Positions 47,873 to 55,979 of a stretch of 64,000 bases of DNA are shown here, piece after piece. A model generated the notes under the pieces. The model was not told where the DNA came from, did no database searches, and saw only the letters and a list, made by a program, of their open reading frames with translations. Made by a program: the position numbers and the translations under genes. Origin of the DNA: JAKFEW01 sp036675505 (GTDB lineage Bacteria > Cyanobacteriota > Sericytochromatia > S15B-MN24 > JAQBPE01); contig JAKFEW010000154.1 in assembly GCA_036675505.1 (NCBI GenBank), positions 1 through 64,000 of the forward strand, in the 5' to 3' direction. How positions within the stretch are numbered: position 1 is the stretch's first letter; each line of letters starts with the position of its first letter.

Positions 47873-48871
47873 TCATGCCGATTCTCCCCGCAGCGCCTGG
47901 TCACACCAGGCGAGGGTCTCGTCCAGGCTCTCCTCCCACTGCCGGCGCGGCGTGTAGCCGAGCCGCTCGCGGGCCTTCTCGATGCTGAACCCGCTGTTGC
48001 GCCGCAGCATGGCCACGAGGAACGGCGACAGCGGCGGCGGGCCGGGGCGGCGGAACAGGCGCCAGGCCCCTTCCACGACGTGTCCGGTCGCCATCGCCAG
48101 GCCGAAGGGGAAGTTGCCGGTGGGCGCCGGCACGCCGAGACGCCCGGCGACGTCGTCGACCATCTGGCGGATCGTGAGCACGCGCCCATCGCCCAGGTTG
48201 AAGGCCTCGCCGACCGCCTCGGACTGTACCGCGGCGAGGAAGATACCCTCGGCGCAGTTTTCGACATGCAGGCAGCCCGTGTCGAAACGCCCGCCGTCGA
48301 TGTGGGCCGAAAGCTGCCCCTTGCGCATCATCGCGACGACGGGTGGCAAGGTGCGCACGTCACCCGGGCCATAGACGAAGCCCGGCCTCAGCACGCTGAC
48401 TGCCAGGCCGTCCGAGCCTGCGCGCCACACCGCCTCCTCGGCCTGGCGCTTCGTCGCGCAGTAGGCATAGGGCGAAGGGCGCATCGGCGTGGCCTCGTCG
48501 GCATCGGTGTAGTGCCTGTCGAAGCCGTAAACCGCTTGCGAGCTCACATGCACGAAGCGCGGAGGCGCTGTGAGGGCGCGGGCGGCCGCGAGCAGGCGCT
48601 CGGTGCCCGCCACGGTCACGGGCGCCATCGCACGCGCGTCGTGGCCGAAATCCATGTCGGCGGCGGCGTGAACGATCACATCGGCGGCCGGCAGCGCCGG
48701 CAATTCGGCGGTCAGGTCGGCGCGCAACGCCTCGACGTGCCCCTGGTGACGCTGCGCGACGCGCGCCTGGTCGCGCACCAGCAGCGTGACGCGCCAGCCG
48801 GCGGCCAGGAAGCGGTCGACCGCGTGGCCACCGATGAAGCCCGTGCCGCCCGTGACGATCGCGTGGCTCAT
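47873..48871 (-). CDS. NAD-dependent epimerase/dehydratase (3beta-HSD-like SDR)
   Basis: 332 residues. Rossmann motif VTGGTGFIGGH at residues 6-16, HVSSQAVYG and the catalytic YCATK (Tyr-x-x-x-Lys), with RPGFVYGPGD after it, as in dihydroflavonol/3beta-hydroxysteroid-type SDRs. It reduces or oxidises a hydroxyl on an unknown, perhaps lipidic, substrate. It follows the ferritin-like gene by 30 nt and is followed by the CDGSH gene; the trio may form one redox operon transcribed from the TATATG box at 49765. Confidence 0.78.
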   Translation of the reverse strand: MSHAIVTGGTGFIGGHAVDRFLAAGWRVTLLVRDQARVAQRHQGHVEALRADLTAELPALPAADVIVHAAADMDFGHDARAMAPVTVAGTERLLAAARALTAPPRFVHVSSQAVYGFDRHYTDADEATPMRPSPYAYCATKRQAEEAVWRAGSDGLAVSVLRPGFVYGPGDVRTLPPVVAMMRKGQLSAHIDGGRFDTGCLHVENCAEGIFLAAVQSEAVGEAFNLGDGRVLTIRQMVDDVAGRLGVPAPTGNFPFGLAMATGHVVEGAWRLFRRPGPPPLSPFLVAMLRRNSGFSIEKARERLGYTPRRQWEESLDETLAWCDQALRGESA

Positions 48872-48901
48872 GGCCCGATGTCGCTCATGCGCAGACGAGG
48901 C

Positions 48902-49744
48902 TCATGACGCGGCAGCGGCCTGCGGCGCGTGGCGCGCGTAGTAGTCGCTCTGCAGCCCCATGAAGCGCTCCGCCGTCTCGACCGGCAGCGGTCCGCCAGA
49001 CAGCCGCTGCAGCTTCGCCAGCCCACGCACCGCGGCGCGCTCATGGCGCGGGATCGCGAGCATGTCGTGGTCCAACATGTGGTCGAGCACGTTCGAGCCC
49101 ACCGCCGCCCCGATCTGGGCATTGATGGCGACGAGCTTCTTGTAGACCACGCGCAGGTGCGGGCCGTGGACCGGATCGGCCATCATCTTCGCGACCTGGC
49201 CGTCGAAGATGTGGACGTGCCAGTCCTCGTCCTCGACCACGCGCTTGAGGATCGCATAGGTCTCGGGGTCGCGCGTCTTGGCGAGATCGCGCCAGGCGTG
49301 GAAATCCGTGCTGGCCTTCTTCTCGGAGAGGTCCTTGAAGGCCAGCTGCACGAAAAGGTTCTGGCGGTTGGTGAAGAGCGTGGGCCCGGTCAGCTCCTCG
49401 ACCGCCTCGCCGACCAGGATGCCCGCGTCCCAGAAGGCCGCGGCCAGGTTCACCAGGTAATCGAGGTGGCGCGGCGGCGGCAGGATCGGGTCGCCCTTGA
49501 GCGTGAGCGCGAGCGCGAAATACTTCGCGTGGTTGTCCTCGTCCGCGAAGTGCTGCTTCATGAGCAGCCTGAGCTCGGGGTCTTCCACGAGGTCGGGCTT
49601 GTTGAACCAGGGAAAGCGATGGTGGAACGCTTCCGAGCCCAGATAGAGCTGGAGCAGCATGCAGTGCGCCCGAGGGTTCTCGAGGAACAGCTTGTAGAGC
49701 CATCGGGTGATGGCGAGCGTGGGCCAGGATACGGCGGCTTCCAT
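48902..49744 (-). CDS. Ferritin-like di-iron protein
   Basis: 280 residues, all-helical. Three clusters look like iron ligands: LGSEAFHHRF (~34), HFADEDNHAKYF (~66) and VVEDEDWHVHIFD (~170), with GEAVEEL between. The E-x-x-H spacing is that of ferritin-like di-iron oxygenases. It is unrelated at motif level to the ferritin-like protein at 33864. GGAGGAAACC precedes ATG 49744 on the minus strand, so the start is firm. Partners in the same direction are an SDR and a CDGSH protein, which could be downstream redox functions. Confidence 0.72.
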   Translation of the reverse strand: MEAAVSWPTLAITRWLYKLFLENPRAHCMLLQLYLGSEAFHHRFPWFNKPDLVEDPELRLLMKQHFADEDNHAKYFALALTLKGDPILPPPRHLDYLVNLAAAFWDAGILVGEAVEELTGPTLFTNRQNLFVQLAFKDLSEKKASTDFHAWRDLAKTRDPETYAILKRVVEDEDWHVHIFDGQVAKMMADPVHGPHLRVVYKKLVAINAQIGAAVGSNVLDHMLDHDMLAIPRHERAAVRGLAKLQRLSGGPLPVETAERFMGLQSDYYARHAPQAAAAS

Positions 49745-49764
49745 GGTTTCCTCCGGACGGGCTC

Positions 49765-49773
49765 CATATACCC
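49765..49773 (-). promoter_or_regulatory. Probable promoter (GGGTATATG)
   Basis: The minus strand reads CGCGGGGTATATGGAG, 20 nt before ATG 49744, leaving room for the Shine-Dalgarno only. Confidence 0.55.
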
Positions 49774-49802
49774 CGCGGAGGGTTCCGGCAGACCGCCCCG
49801 CC

Positions 49803-50744
49803 TCAGACCGGGACGCGACTGGCCTGTCGAAGCGCGTCCGCCGTCGATTCCAGCCGCTCGCGCAGCGCGAGCCTGGCGCGCCACTCGGCGGGAATCGCTT
49901 CGGCGCCGTAGAACGCGCCGGCGAGCTGGCCGTAGACCGAGCCGACGGTGTCCGCGTCGTGGCCGAGGTTCACGGCGGCGAGCGCACCTTCCGTCCAGTC
50001 GTCGGACGTGTGGAAAGCCCAGAGCGCCGCCTCGAGGCAATCCACCACGTAGCCGGTGGCGCGGATCTCGGGCGGGTTGCGGCGCTTGAACGAGCCGCCC
50101 GCGACTTCGGCGATTTCGGGGCCGAGCGGCTCGCGATCGAACAGGTCCGGGAGCGGGCTCCAGAGCGGCGAGAGCAGCGTCTCCTTCGGCTCGCCGCGCA
50201 GGGCGCCGACCAGCAGGCCGGTGAGGTAGCGGACGGCGTCGAGCACCGCCGGGGCCTGGTGCGTGGTGCGCGCGCTCACGAGGCCGGCCGTGATCGCCGC
50301 CGCCGGGTCCGCTGCGAAGCGCATCGCGACCGGCGCGAGGCGCATGATCGCCCCGTTGCCAGCCATCTGGGGATCGGTCGGGCCACAAGCGGCCTCTCCC
50401 GTGCGCTCGAAGCGCTCCAGCGCGCCGCTGATGGTCACGCCGATGTCGAAGCAGGTCCCGGTGCTGCTGTTGTGGCCCTCGCGCCACCAGCGCACGTAGC
50501 GACGCAGCTGGTCGACGGCGTCGCTGCCATTCTGCGCGAGCAGGCTCTCGGCGAGGCAGAGCGCCATCGCCGTGTCGTCCGTCCACTGGCCGGCGGCCAG
50601 GCCATGCGGACCGCCGCCGAGCAGGTCGGCGACCGGCGCGAAGGAACCGGCGGGCCTGAACTCGACAGTGGTGCCGAGCGCGTCGCCGGTGGCGAGGCCG
50701 AGCAGGGCGCCGCGGAAGCGATCGGCGGAAAACGGTGCGGTCAT
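49803..50744 (-). CDS. ADP-ribosylglycohydrolase family protein
   Basis: 313 residues of the ARH/DraG fold. The binuclear metal site is marked by GLATGDALG, QWTDDTAMAL and, near the C-terminus, NLGHDADTVGSVYG. NGAIMRLAPV is also conserved. The enzyme removes ADP-ribose from modified residues or nucleic acids, or cleaves related glycosides. It stands alone, with its own TGCTACAAT promoter. CCGGAGGTTGTC directly precedes ATG 50744. Confidence 0.9.
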   Translation of the reverse strand: MTAPFSADRFRGALLGLATGDALGTTVEFRPAGSFAPVADLLGGGPHGLAAGQWTDDTAMALCLAESLLAQNGSDAVDQLRRYVRWWREGHNSSTGTCFDIGVTISGALERFERTGEAACGPTDPQMAGNGAIMRLAPVAMRFAADPAAAITAGLVSARTTHQAPAVLDAVRYLTGLLVGALRGEPKETLLSPLWSPLPDLFDREPLGPEIAEVAGGSFKRRNPPEIRATGYVVDCLEAALWAFHTSDDWTEGALAAVNLGHDADTVGSVYGQLAGAFYGAEAIPAEWRARLALRERLESTADALRQASRVPV

Positions 50745-50780
50745 GACAACCTCCGGAGGGTCGAGCGTCTGGATGTCCGA

Positions 50781-50789
50781 ATTGTAGCA
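50781..50789 (-). promoter_or_regulatory. Extended -10 promoter (TGCTACAAT)
   Basis: TG-n-TACAAT form on the minus strand, 36 nt before the ADP-ribosylglycohydrolase start. No good -35. Confidence 0.5.
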
Positions 50790-50810
50790 CGCAAGCGGCG
50801 TATCGGGTGT

Positions 50811-50818
50811 GGTATCCT
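50811..50818 (+). promoter_or_regulatory. Possible promoter (GGTATCCT)
   Basis: GTGGTATCCT, 25 nt before ATG 50844, in the divergent gap; similar in placement to the window's other GGTAT boxes. Confidence 0.4.
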
Positions 50819-50843
50819 GGCTCGCGCCGGGAAAGGGGCCCCC

Positions 50844-51902
50844 ATGTCCGACTTCCATGCCGCCGACGTCCACGCGCTCGACGCGATCGCCGAGGTGCGC
50901 GCCATCGACGCGCTGATCCGCGCCTTCCCACGCCGCCCGGACCAGCTCAACCGCCCGCACGAGGCCGACGCCGAGCTGGTGCCGCTGGGCCCCGACCGCT
51001 GGCTCGCCGCCACCGTGGATGGGCTCGCCGGCGAGCTCGCCGTCGGCTTCTACCGCGACTGGTACACCGCCGGCTGGACCCTCGTCCAGGCCTGCCTGAG
51101 CGACCTCGCCGCGGTCGGCGCGACGCCGCTCGGCGTGTTGCTCGCGATCACCCGCGGCCCCGATGGCGTCGTGCCCGACCGCCTCACCGCGGGCATCGCC
51201 GAGGCCTTGCGCAAAGAGGGCGTGGCCGCGCTCGGCGGCGACCTCAACGATGGGCTGGCGCCCCACCTGGACGCCACCGCCATCGGGCTGATCGAGGGCG
51301 CGCCGCCGCTCATGCGGATGGGCATCCGGCCGGGCGACGCGCTGTACGCGACCGGGCCTTTGGGCGCGGGCAACGCGCTCGCGATCGCCCGCCTCACGGG
51401 CGCCCCCGACGACCTCTGGCCGGAGGCGCGCTACCGGCCTCGCGCGCGCCTGGCCGAAGGCCGCGCCGCCCGCGGTGTGGCACGCGCCGCGATCGACACG
51501 AGCGACGGCCCGATGAGCGTGATCGACCACCTCGCGCGCCTGAACGGCGTCGGCTTCCGCCTCGACTTCGATCTCACGCGTCTGCTCGAGCCGGAAGCGC
51601 GCGCGGCCTTCGCGGCCGCCGGGCTGCCGGTCTGGGCGCTCTTCGCCGGCGAGCACGGGGAGTACGAGCTGATCGCGGCCGTCGCCGCGGAGCGGGAGGA
51701 CGCGCTGCGCGCGGCCTGGCCGGGGGCCGTGCGGCTGGGCGAGGCCACCGAGGCTCGCGGCATCGCGCTGGCGCTGCCGGATGGGCGCACGGTGGCGTAC
51801 GACGGCAGCTTCGTGCGCAACTTGATCGTGACGACCGGCGGCGACTGGCGCGCCTACACCCGCGAGTTCGCGGCCTACGGCCAGGCGCTGGGCCTGCTTT
51901 AA
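50844..51902 (+). CDS. PurM/ThiL-like (AIR synthase-related) protein
   Basis: 352 residues of the PurM-like ATP-binding superfamily (ThiL, PurM, SelD, HypE). LSDLAAVGATPLGVLLAI in the N-terminal half and AAIDTSDGPMSVIDHLARL in the C-terminal half are the ThiL-style metal/ATP loops. The GGEDYELL motif of true thiamine-monophosphate kinase reads AGEHGEYELI, so the substrate may differ. No thiamine genes are near. Its end overlaps the convergent lipoprotein gene by 4 nt. Confidence 0.7.
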   Translation: MSDFHAADVHALDAIAEVRAIDALIRAFPRRPDQLNRPHEADAELVPLGPDRWLAATVDGLAGELAVGFYRDWYTAGWTLVQACLSDLAAVGATPLGVLLAITRGPDGVVPDRLTAGIAEALRKEGVAALGGDLNDGLAPHLDATAIGLIEGAPPLMRMGIRPGDALYATGPLGAGNALAIARLTGAPDDLWPEARYRPRARLAEGRAARGVARAAIDTSDGPMSVIDHLARLNGVGFRLDFDLTRLLEPEARAAFAAAGLPVWALFAGEHGEYELIAAVAAEREDALRAAWPGAVRLGEATEARGIALALPDGRTVAYDGSFVRNLIVTTGGDWRAYTREFAAYGQALGLL

Positions 51903-52543
51903 AGCAAGACCACGGGAATCGGCACTTTCAGCTCCACCGCCGTGTTGCGCCCGAAGATGCCGCGGCCCTTGTCGTCGAGGAACCGCAGCTGCGCATAGGC
52001 CTGGGAGACGCGCTTCGACGCGTCGGCGTTCGTGAAGTGTGGCTTGAGCGACATGACGCCGAGCGGCACCTGGACGCGGAACGACGGCCCGGGCTGGTCG
52101 CTGGGCGCGCCCGTGACCTTCACCGGGGCGATCGGCAGCTTCTCGGGCCCGATCTTCGTCGCGTCCTGGTCGCCCGGCACGTTGAACGTCCAGGTCAGCT
52201 CCACCGCCGCGATCTCGAAGGACGGCGTGCCGGGCGCCGGCGCGAGCTCCACCATGATGTCGGGCGGCGAGGGCGAATACGTGAAGTCGACCTTCTTGAC
52301 CGGCACGCCGGCCTCCGACGTTTCCGTGGACTCTTTCAGCGTGATCGTGACGCGCTCCGGCAGGTTGCGCTTCCACTCCATGGCATAGGGCACGCTGCCA
52401 TCGGGCCGCGCCGTGACGGCCGGGCCAGGCTGGCCCGCCTTGCGGCGCTGCTCGGGCTCGGCCGAGGGCGCGGGCGTCGGGGCCGGGCCGCAGGCGACGG
52501 CGGCGAGAGCGCTGAGCGTGGCGAGGAGCAAGACCGGGCGCAT
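51899..52543 (-). CDS. Probable lipoprotein, unknown function
   Basis: 214 residues. An N-terminal signal (MRPVLLLATLSALAAVAC) ends in a lipobox-like AVAC with Cys18 as lipidation site, followed by a Pro/Ala linker and a beta-rich domain. No family recognised. AGGAGG precedes ATG 52543 on the minus strand and a CGGGTATAGA promoter lies 24 nt upstream. It is divergent from an NAD-epimerase with which it may share regulation. Confidence 0.65.
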   Translation of the reverse strand: MRPVLLLATLSALAAVACGPAPTPAPSAEPEQRRKAGQPGPAVTARPDGSVPYAMEWKRNLPERVTITLKESTETSEAGVPVKKVDFTYSPSPPDIMVELAPAPGTPSFEIAAVELTWTFNVPGDQDATKIGPEKLPIAPVKVTGAPSDQPGPSFRVQVPLGVMSLKPHFTNADASKRVSQAYAQLRFLDDKGRGIFGRNTAVELKVPIPVVLL

Positions 52544-52567
52544 GACGATCCTCCTGGGGACATGGCC

Positions 52568-52605
52568 TCTATACCCGCGTGCCGGCTCCCCCCGCGGGGT
52601 ATGAA
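52568..52605. promoter_or_regulatory. Divergent promoter pair
   Basis: Minus strand CGCGGGTATAGA (52579-52568) toward the lipoprotein; plus strand CGCGGGGTATGAA (52593-52605) toward the epimerase at 52633. The same GCGGGTAT core points in both directions, as at 29913-29966. Confidence 0.6.
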
Positions 52606-52632
52606 GGGGGCGATCACGTCCAGGAGGCCCAG

Positions 52633-53610
52633 GTGAAAGTCCTCGTCACGGGTGCCGCCGGCTACTTCGGCAACATCCTGATCCCCGCGTTGCTCGCCGA
52701 CCCGCGGGTCACCTCCGTCCTGGGCGCCGACATCGCTGCGGCGCCGGCCGGCGCCGCCTGGGCCGCCGACCAGGCCTACCGGCATGTGGCGATCGACCTC
52801 GCGACCGCCCGCCCCGAAGACTGGGAGCCCCTGCTCGCGGACGCCGAGGTCGTGCTGCACCTGGCTTTCCGCGTCGCGCACCACCCCGGCGAGGAGACCA
52901 CGCCCACCAACACGCGCGGCCAGCGCGTCTTCCTGGAAGCCGCGGCCGCGACGCCGCGTCGGGTCGTGGTGGCGAGCGCGATCGCCGTCTACGGCTTCGC
53001 GCCGGGCCGCGACGCGCTCGCGGGCGTGCTCGACGAACGCGCGCCGCTGACGCGCAACACGCGCGTGTCCTATGCCGAGCACAAGCAGGAGCTGGAAGCC
53101 TGGCTCGACGAGCTCGAGGCCCGCTCGCCCGCCACGATCGTGCGCGCCCGGCCCACCAACGTGGCCGGGCCCGGCATGCCCCTGCGCCGCGCGCCGCTGC
53201 TCACCAACCCGGTGATGCTCGTGCCGATGGTCGCCCACCCGATCCGGCAGCAGCTGCTCCACGAGGAGGACCTCGCCTCGGCGTTCCTGCGCCTGCTCGA
53301 AGCGCCCGCGGGCGCCTACAACGTCGCCCCGGACGATTGGGTGACGCTCGAGGACGCCGCGCGCATCACCGGCCAGAGCCTCGTGCGCATGCCGGCGTTC
53401 ATGCTGCGCGGCATGGCGGACGTGGCCTGGCGGATGGGACAGAGCGCCTTCGACGGCTCCTGGCTGGCCTTCTTCGAGCACCCGCCGATCATCGTGTCCA
53501 ACGCGAAGCTGCGGGGCCTCGGCTGGGCCCCGCGCCACACCACCGAGGCGGTGCTGCGGCAGGTCGCGCCGATTGCCCGGCCACCCGCTACCGCTGGAAG
53601 CCGACGTTGA
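52633..53610 (+). CDS. NAD-dependent epimerase/dehydratase
   Basis: 325 residues. The Rossmann motif VTGAAGYFGN starts at residue 5; ASAIAVYGF and the catalytic YAEHK pair (Tyr-x-x-x-Lys) are present, with RARPTNVAGPG following. It belongs to the extended SDRs acting on nucleotide sugars or lipids; product unknown. GTG 52633 is selected by AGGAGG 6-11 nt upstream and by the VKVLVTG strand that begins immediately. No cotranscribed neighbour; 42 nt separate it from the convergent TonB-like gene. Confidence 0.78.
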   Translation: MKVLVTGAAGYFGNILIPALLADPRVTSVLGADIAAAPAGAAWAADQAYRHVAIDLATARPEDWEPLLADAEVVLHLAFRVAHHPGEETTPTNTRGQRVFLEAAAATPRRVVVASAIAVYGFAPGRDALAGVLDERAPLTRNTRVSYAEHKQELEAWLDELEARSPATIVRARPTNVAGPGMPLRRAPLLTNPVMLVPMVAHPIRQQLLHEEDLASAFLRLLEAPAGAYNVAPDDWVTLEDAARITGQSLVRMPAFMLRGMADVAWRMGQSAFDGSWLAFFEHPPIIVSNAKLRGLGWAPRHTTEAVLRQVAPIARPPATAGSRR

Positions 53611-53652
53611 AGGCCTGACCGGCCGCGACCGTGCCCTTGGGCGTTCCGCCCG

Positions 53653-54735
53653 CTAAGGCGCGGGGCTCCCGGGCGGCGGGCTCGCCTCCAGGGCCTTCGC
53701 CCAGCCCGCCAGGATGTCCTGCAGGAACTTCGCCAGATCCTTCTCGACCGGCACCTCGAACGTTCGCCCTGGCTGGTCCTCGGGTGCGTCCTCCGGCTTG
53801 AACTCGATCACCGCGTTCTCCGCGTCGTCGCCCCAGGTCACCACGAAGACCGTCTTCTCGACCTGGAAGCGCATCACGTTCACGCCGGCGTCGGTTTTCT
53901 CGATCGACGGCGAGGGCAGCGGGCTCGGCGACGCGCCGGGCGATCCCGCGGGGCCCGGCGTGCCGGGCGCCGCCGTCGGGCGCGGGGTGGCGGCCGCCGC
54001 CGTGCTCGCTGGAGAAGGCTGTATGGGCGGCGTGCTCGCGCCGCCGCTCTCGCCGGTCTCGGGCGGCAGGAAGAGCCACTGGAGGCCGTCGAGCTTCCGG
54101 CCCATCTCGAGCACCTGGCCCCAATCCTTGAAGCCGGGCGGTATCGGCTGCTTGCGCAGCTGCTCCTCGCTCATCTTCGAGAAGTAAGGGATCTTCTTCA
54201 TCTGCTCGAACTTCTTGCGCTCCGCCGGGGTCGGCCGGGGCGCGCCGGTCGGGGTGGGCGTGGGCTTCGGGGTCGGCCTGGGCGTGGGCCGCGGCGTCGG
54301 CTTGGGCGTGGGGGAGGCCTTGGGCGTCGGCGTGGGCCGGGGCGTGGGGGTCGGCTGAGGCGTGGGCGAAGGCGTCGGGGCCGGCGTCGCGCGCACCGCG
54401 AGGTCGCCCACGGCCCTGGGGCGGGGCCTGGGCGTCACCTTGGGCTGCGGGGTGAGCAGCGTGATCGGGATGGGCGGCTTTGGCGGCCGGGTGGTCGGGC
54501 CGAGCCCGGAGGTCCAGATCAGCAGGCCGAGGATGGCCAGGTGCAGGCCGACCGAGCCCAGGTATGAGCGCGTGTGCACCCGCCGAGCAAAGGTTCGAGG
54601 CGCATGGCGGCCTTCCACGCGCATGCCGACCGGCACCGGCGCTGCCGGCGCCGGTTGAGGCGGCACCTGTTCGGGCGGGGCCTGTGGCGGCCCTTCCGGC
54701 TCAGGGCCGGATGTGGGCTGGTCCCCGGGATCCAT
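53653..54735 (-). CDS. TonB-like inner-membrane protein with Pro-rich spacer
   Basis: 360 residues: a Pro-rich cytoplasmic start, one membrane helix (SVGLHLAILGLLIW, about 61-74), then a ~90-residue extended segment of PTP/KPTP repeats (about 115-165) as in TonB, which lets the protein span the periplasm. A small globular segment (KKFEQMKKIPYFSKM), a second Ser/Pro/Ala-rich linker and a C-terminal beta-containing domain follow. The end does not match the canonical TonB fold closely, so true TonB activity is uncertain. It begins 15 nt after the RseB-like stop, so the two are cotranscribed. Confidence 0.65.
   Translation of the reverse strand: MDPGDQPTSGPEPEGPPQAPPEQVPPQPAPAAPVPVGMRVEGRHAPRTFARRVHTRSYLGSVGLHLAILGLLIWTSGLGPTTRPPKPPIPITLLTPQPKVTPRPRPRAVGDLAVRATPAPTPSPTPQPTPTPRPTPTPKASPTPKPTPRPTPRPTPKPTPTPTGAPRPTPAERKKFEQMKKIPYFSKMSEEQLRKQPIPPGFKDWGQVLEMGRKLDGLQWLFLPPETGESGGASTPPIQPSPASTAAAATPRPTAAPGTPGPAGSPGASPSPLPSPSIEKTDAGVNVMRFQVEKTVFVVTWGDDAENAVIEFKPEDAPEDQPGRTFEVPVEKDLAKFLQDILAGWAKALEASPPPGSPAP
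54221..54420 (-). repeat. Low-complexity repeat encoding PTP-type spacer
   Basis: About 200 nt of short imperfect repeats (GGCGTGGGC/GGGGTCGG units) that encode the Pro/Thr/Lys/Arg spacer of the TonB-like protein. Such tracts tend to vary in length between strains. Confidence 0.7.
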
Positions 54736-54750
54736 CGGCCGTCCCGAGCC

Positions 54751-55905
54751 CTAGCTCGCGGTCGTCCGAGCGCCCTGGGGGACGGTGGGGACGGGCACGG
54801 TATTGCAGATCGATTTGAGCGTGTCGACCCACAGGTCGCCATACGCGTAGACCAGGTAGTCGCCCTTCTCGATGACGGCGTAGTTGTTCGGCGCGTGGTA
54901 CGACAGCGCGCTGATCTTCTCGACCAGCGAGAGGGCGAAGGCGCCGGCCATCAGCGTGAGGAAGGCATTCGGCTTGGTCCTGTAGGTCACGACCATGTTG
55001 CTCAGGCCGTCGTTGTAGCGCAGCAGCACGATGTCCGTGCCGTAGAGGCTCATCACGTCGACGCTGCGCAGAGAGAAGCCCTGCGGCACCTCGCTGGGCG
55101 CGAAGATCTTCTTGCCCGCCGCCCGCGCGGCGTCGATGCTCGGGAAACTCCGCATCTCGGTGGGCGTGCCGGTCTGGAGCTTGAGCTTGTTGACCTGCTT
55201 CGGCAACGTGAGCGCGAGCGAAGGCCTGGCCGAGAGCGAGAGCTGTTCATACTTGCTCACGAAATAGGCGGCCTGATCGGCGCCCCAGAAGCGCTCCTCC
55301 TTCATGATGATCCCGTTCTCCCGGGCGACCCAGAAGCGGTGGCCCGGCGGCGACGTCGGCCCGAAGCCGCGCGCCGGCTCGGCGGTGACCTTGTAGCACG
55401 GGAACAGGGCGACCACGTCCGCCTCCGGATCGACGGTGACCTTGTAGTTGCGCTGAATCGCGGCCTGGTCCGTCGACATGTTGCCCATCACGAGATCCTT
55501 GACCTCGTCGGCGCCGCCGGGCCCGTCGCTCGTGAACAGCAAGGTCTCTTTCGGGAAAAACGCCGTCAGGCGGTTCTTCTCGAGCACGAGGTTGAGTCCC
55601 TTGATGTCCTTCGGATTTTGCAGCGATACCTGGTAGTTCTGGTTGTCGACGAAATCCACCTTGGCGTCGGCGTCGAGGATCATGTCCTGGCGGATGACCT
55701 GCTGCGAGCGCTTCCCCGTGAACTTCGTGCGCCCGTCGTTGCGCGCGACGAGTGCCAGCACGTCGGCGACGGTCGCCCGCGTGCCCTGCGCGACCGCGGG
55801 CACCGCCACCAGGGGCGAAAGCACGAGCGACGCCAGGCACGCGGCGAGCACCACGCGGGTCTGGACGGGGTGCGCCTTTGGCGAGGCCTTCGGGTTCGGG
55901 GTCAT
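54751..55905 (-). CDS. RseB/MucB-like (LolA-fold) periplasmic protein
   Basis: 384 residues. An N-terminal signal peptide (VVLAACLASLVLSPL, cleavage likely after AVA near residue 40) is followed by a LolA-like half-barrel (~45-240; TVADVLALVARND, GKRSQQVIR) and a smaller C-terminal domain with VPQGFSLRSV and LRYNDGLSNMVVTYR, the two-domain plan of RseB/MucB. RseB binds lipoproteins or LPS and tunes sigma-E through RseA, but neither sigma-E nor RseA is next to it here. AAGAGGTAGTC precedes ATG 55905. Its partner downstream is the TonB-like protein. Confidence 0.72.
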   Translation of the reverse strand: MTPNPKASPKAHPVQTRVVLAACLASLVLSPLVAVPAVAQGTRATVADVLALVARNDGRTKFTGKRSQQVIRQDMILDADAKVDFVDNQNYQVSLQNPKDIKGLNLVLEKNRLTAFFPKETLLFTSDGPGGADEVKDLVMGNMSTDQAAIQRNYKVTVDPEADVVALFPCYKVTAEPARGFGPTSPPGHRFWVARENGIIMKEERFWGADQAAYFVSKYEQLSLSARPSLALTLPKQVNKLKLQTGTPTEMRSFPSIDAARAAGKKIFAPSEVPQGFSLRSVDVMSLYGTDIVLLRYNDGLSNMVVTYRTKPNAFLTLMAGAFALSLVEKISALSYHAPNNYAVIEKGDYLVYAYGDLWVDTLKSICNTVPVPTVPQGARTTAS

Positions 55906-55979
55906 GACTACCTCTTTTGTGCGACGTCCGGGTCCATTCGCATGACCCGGCCCCCAGCTGATTTGTTCCGTAGGTTCGC

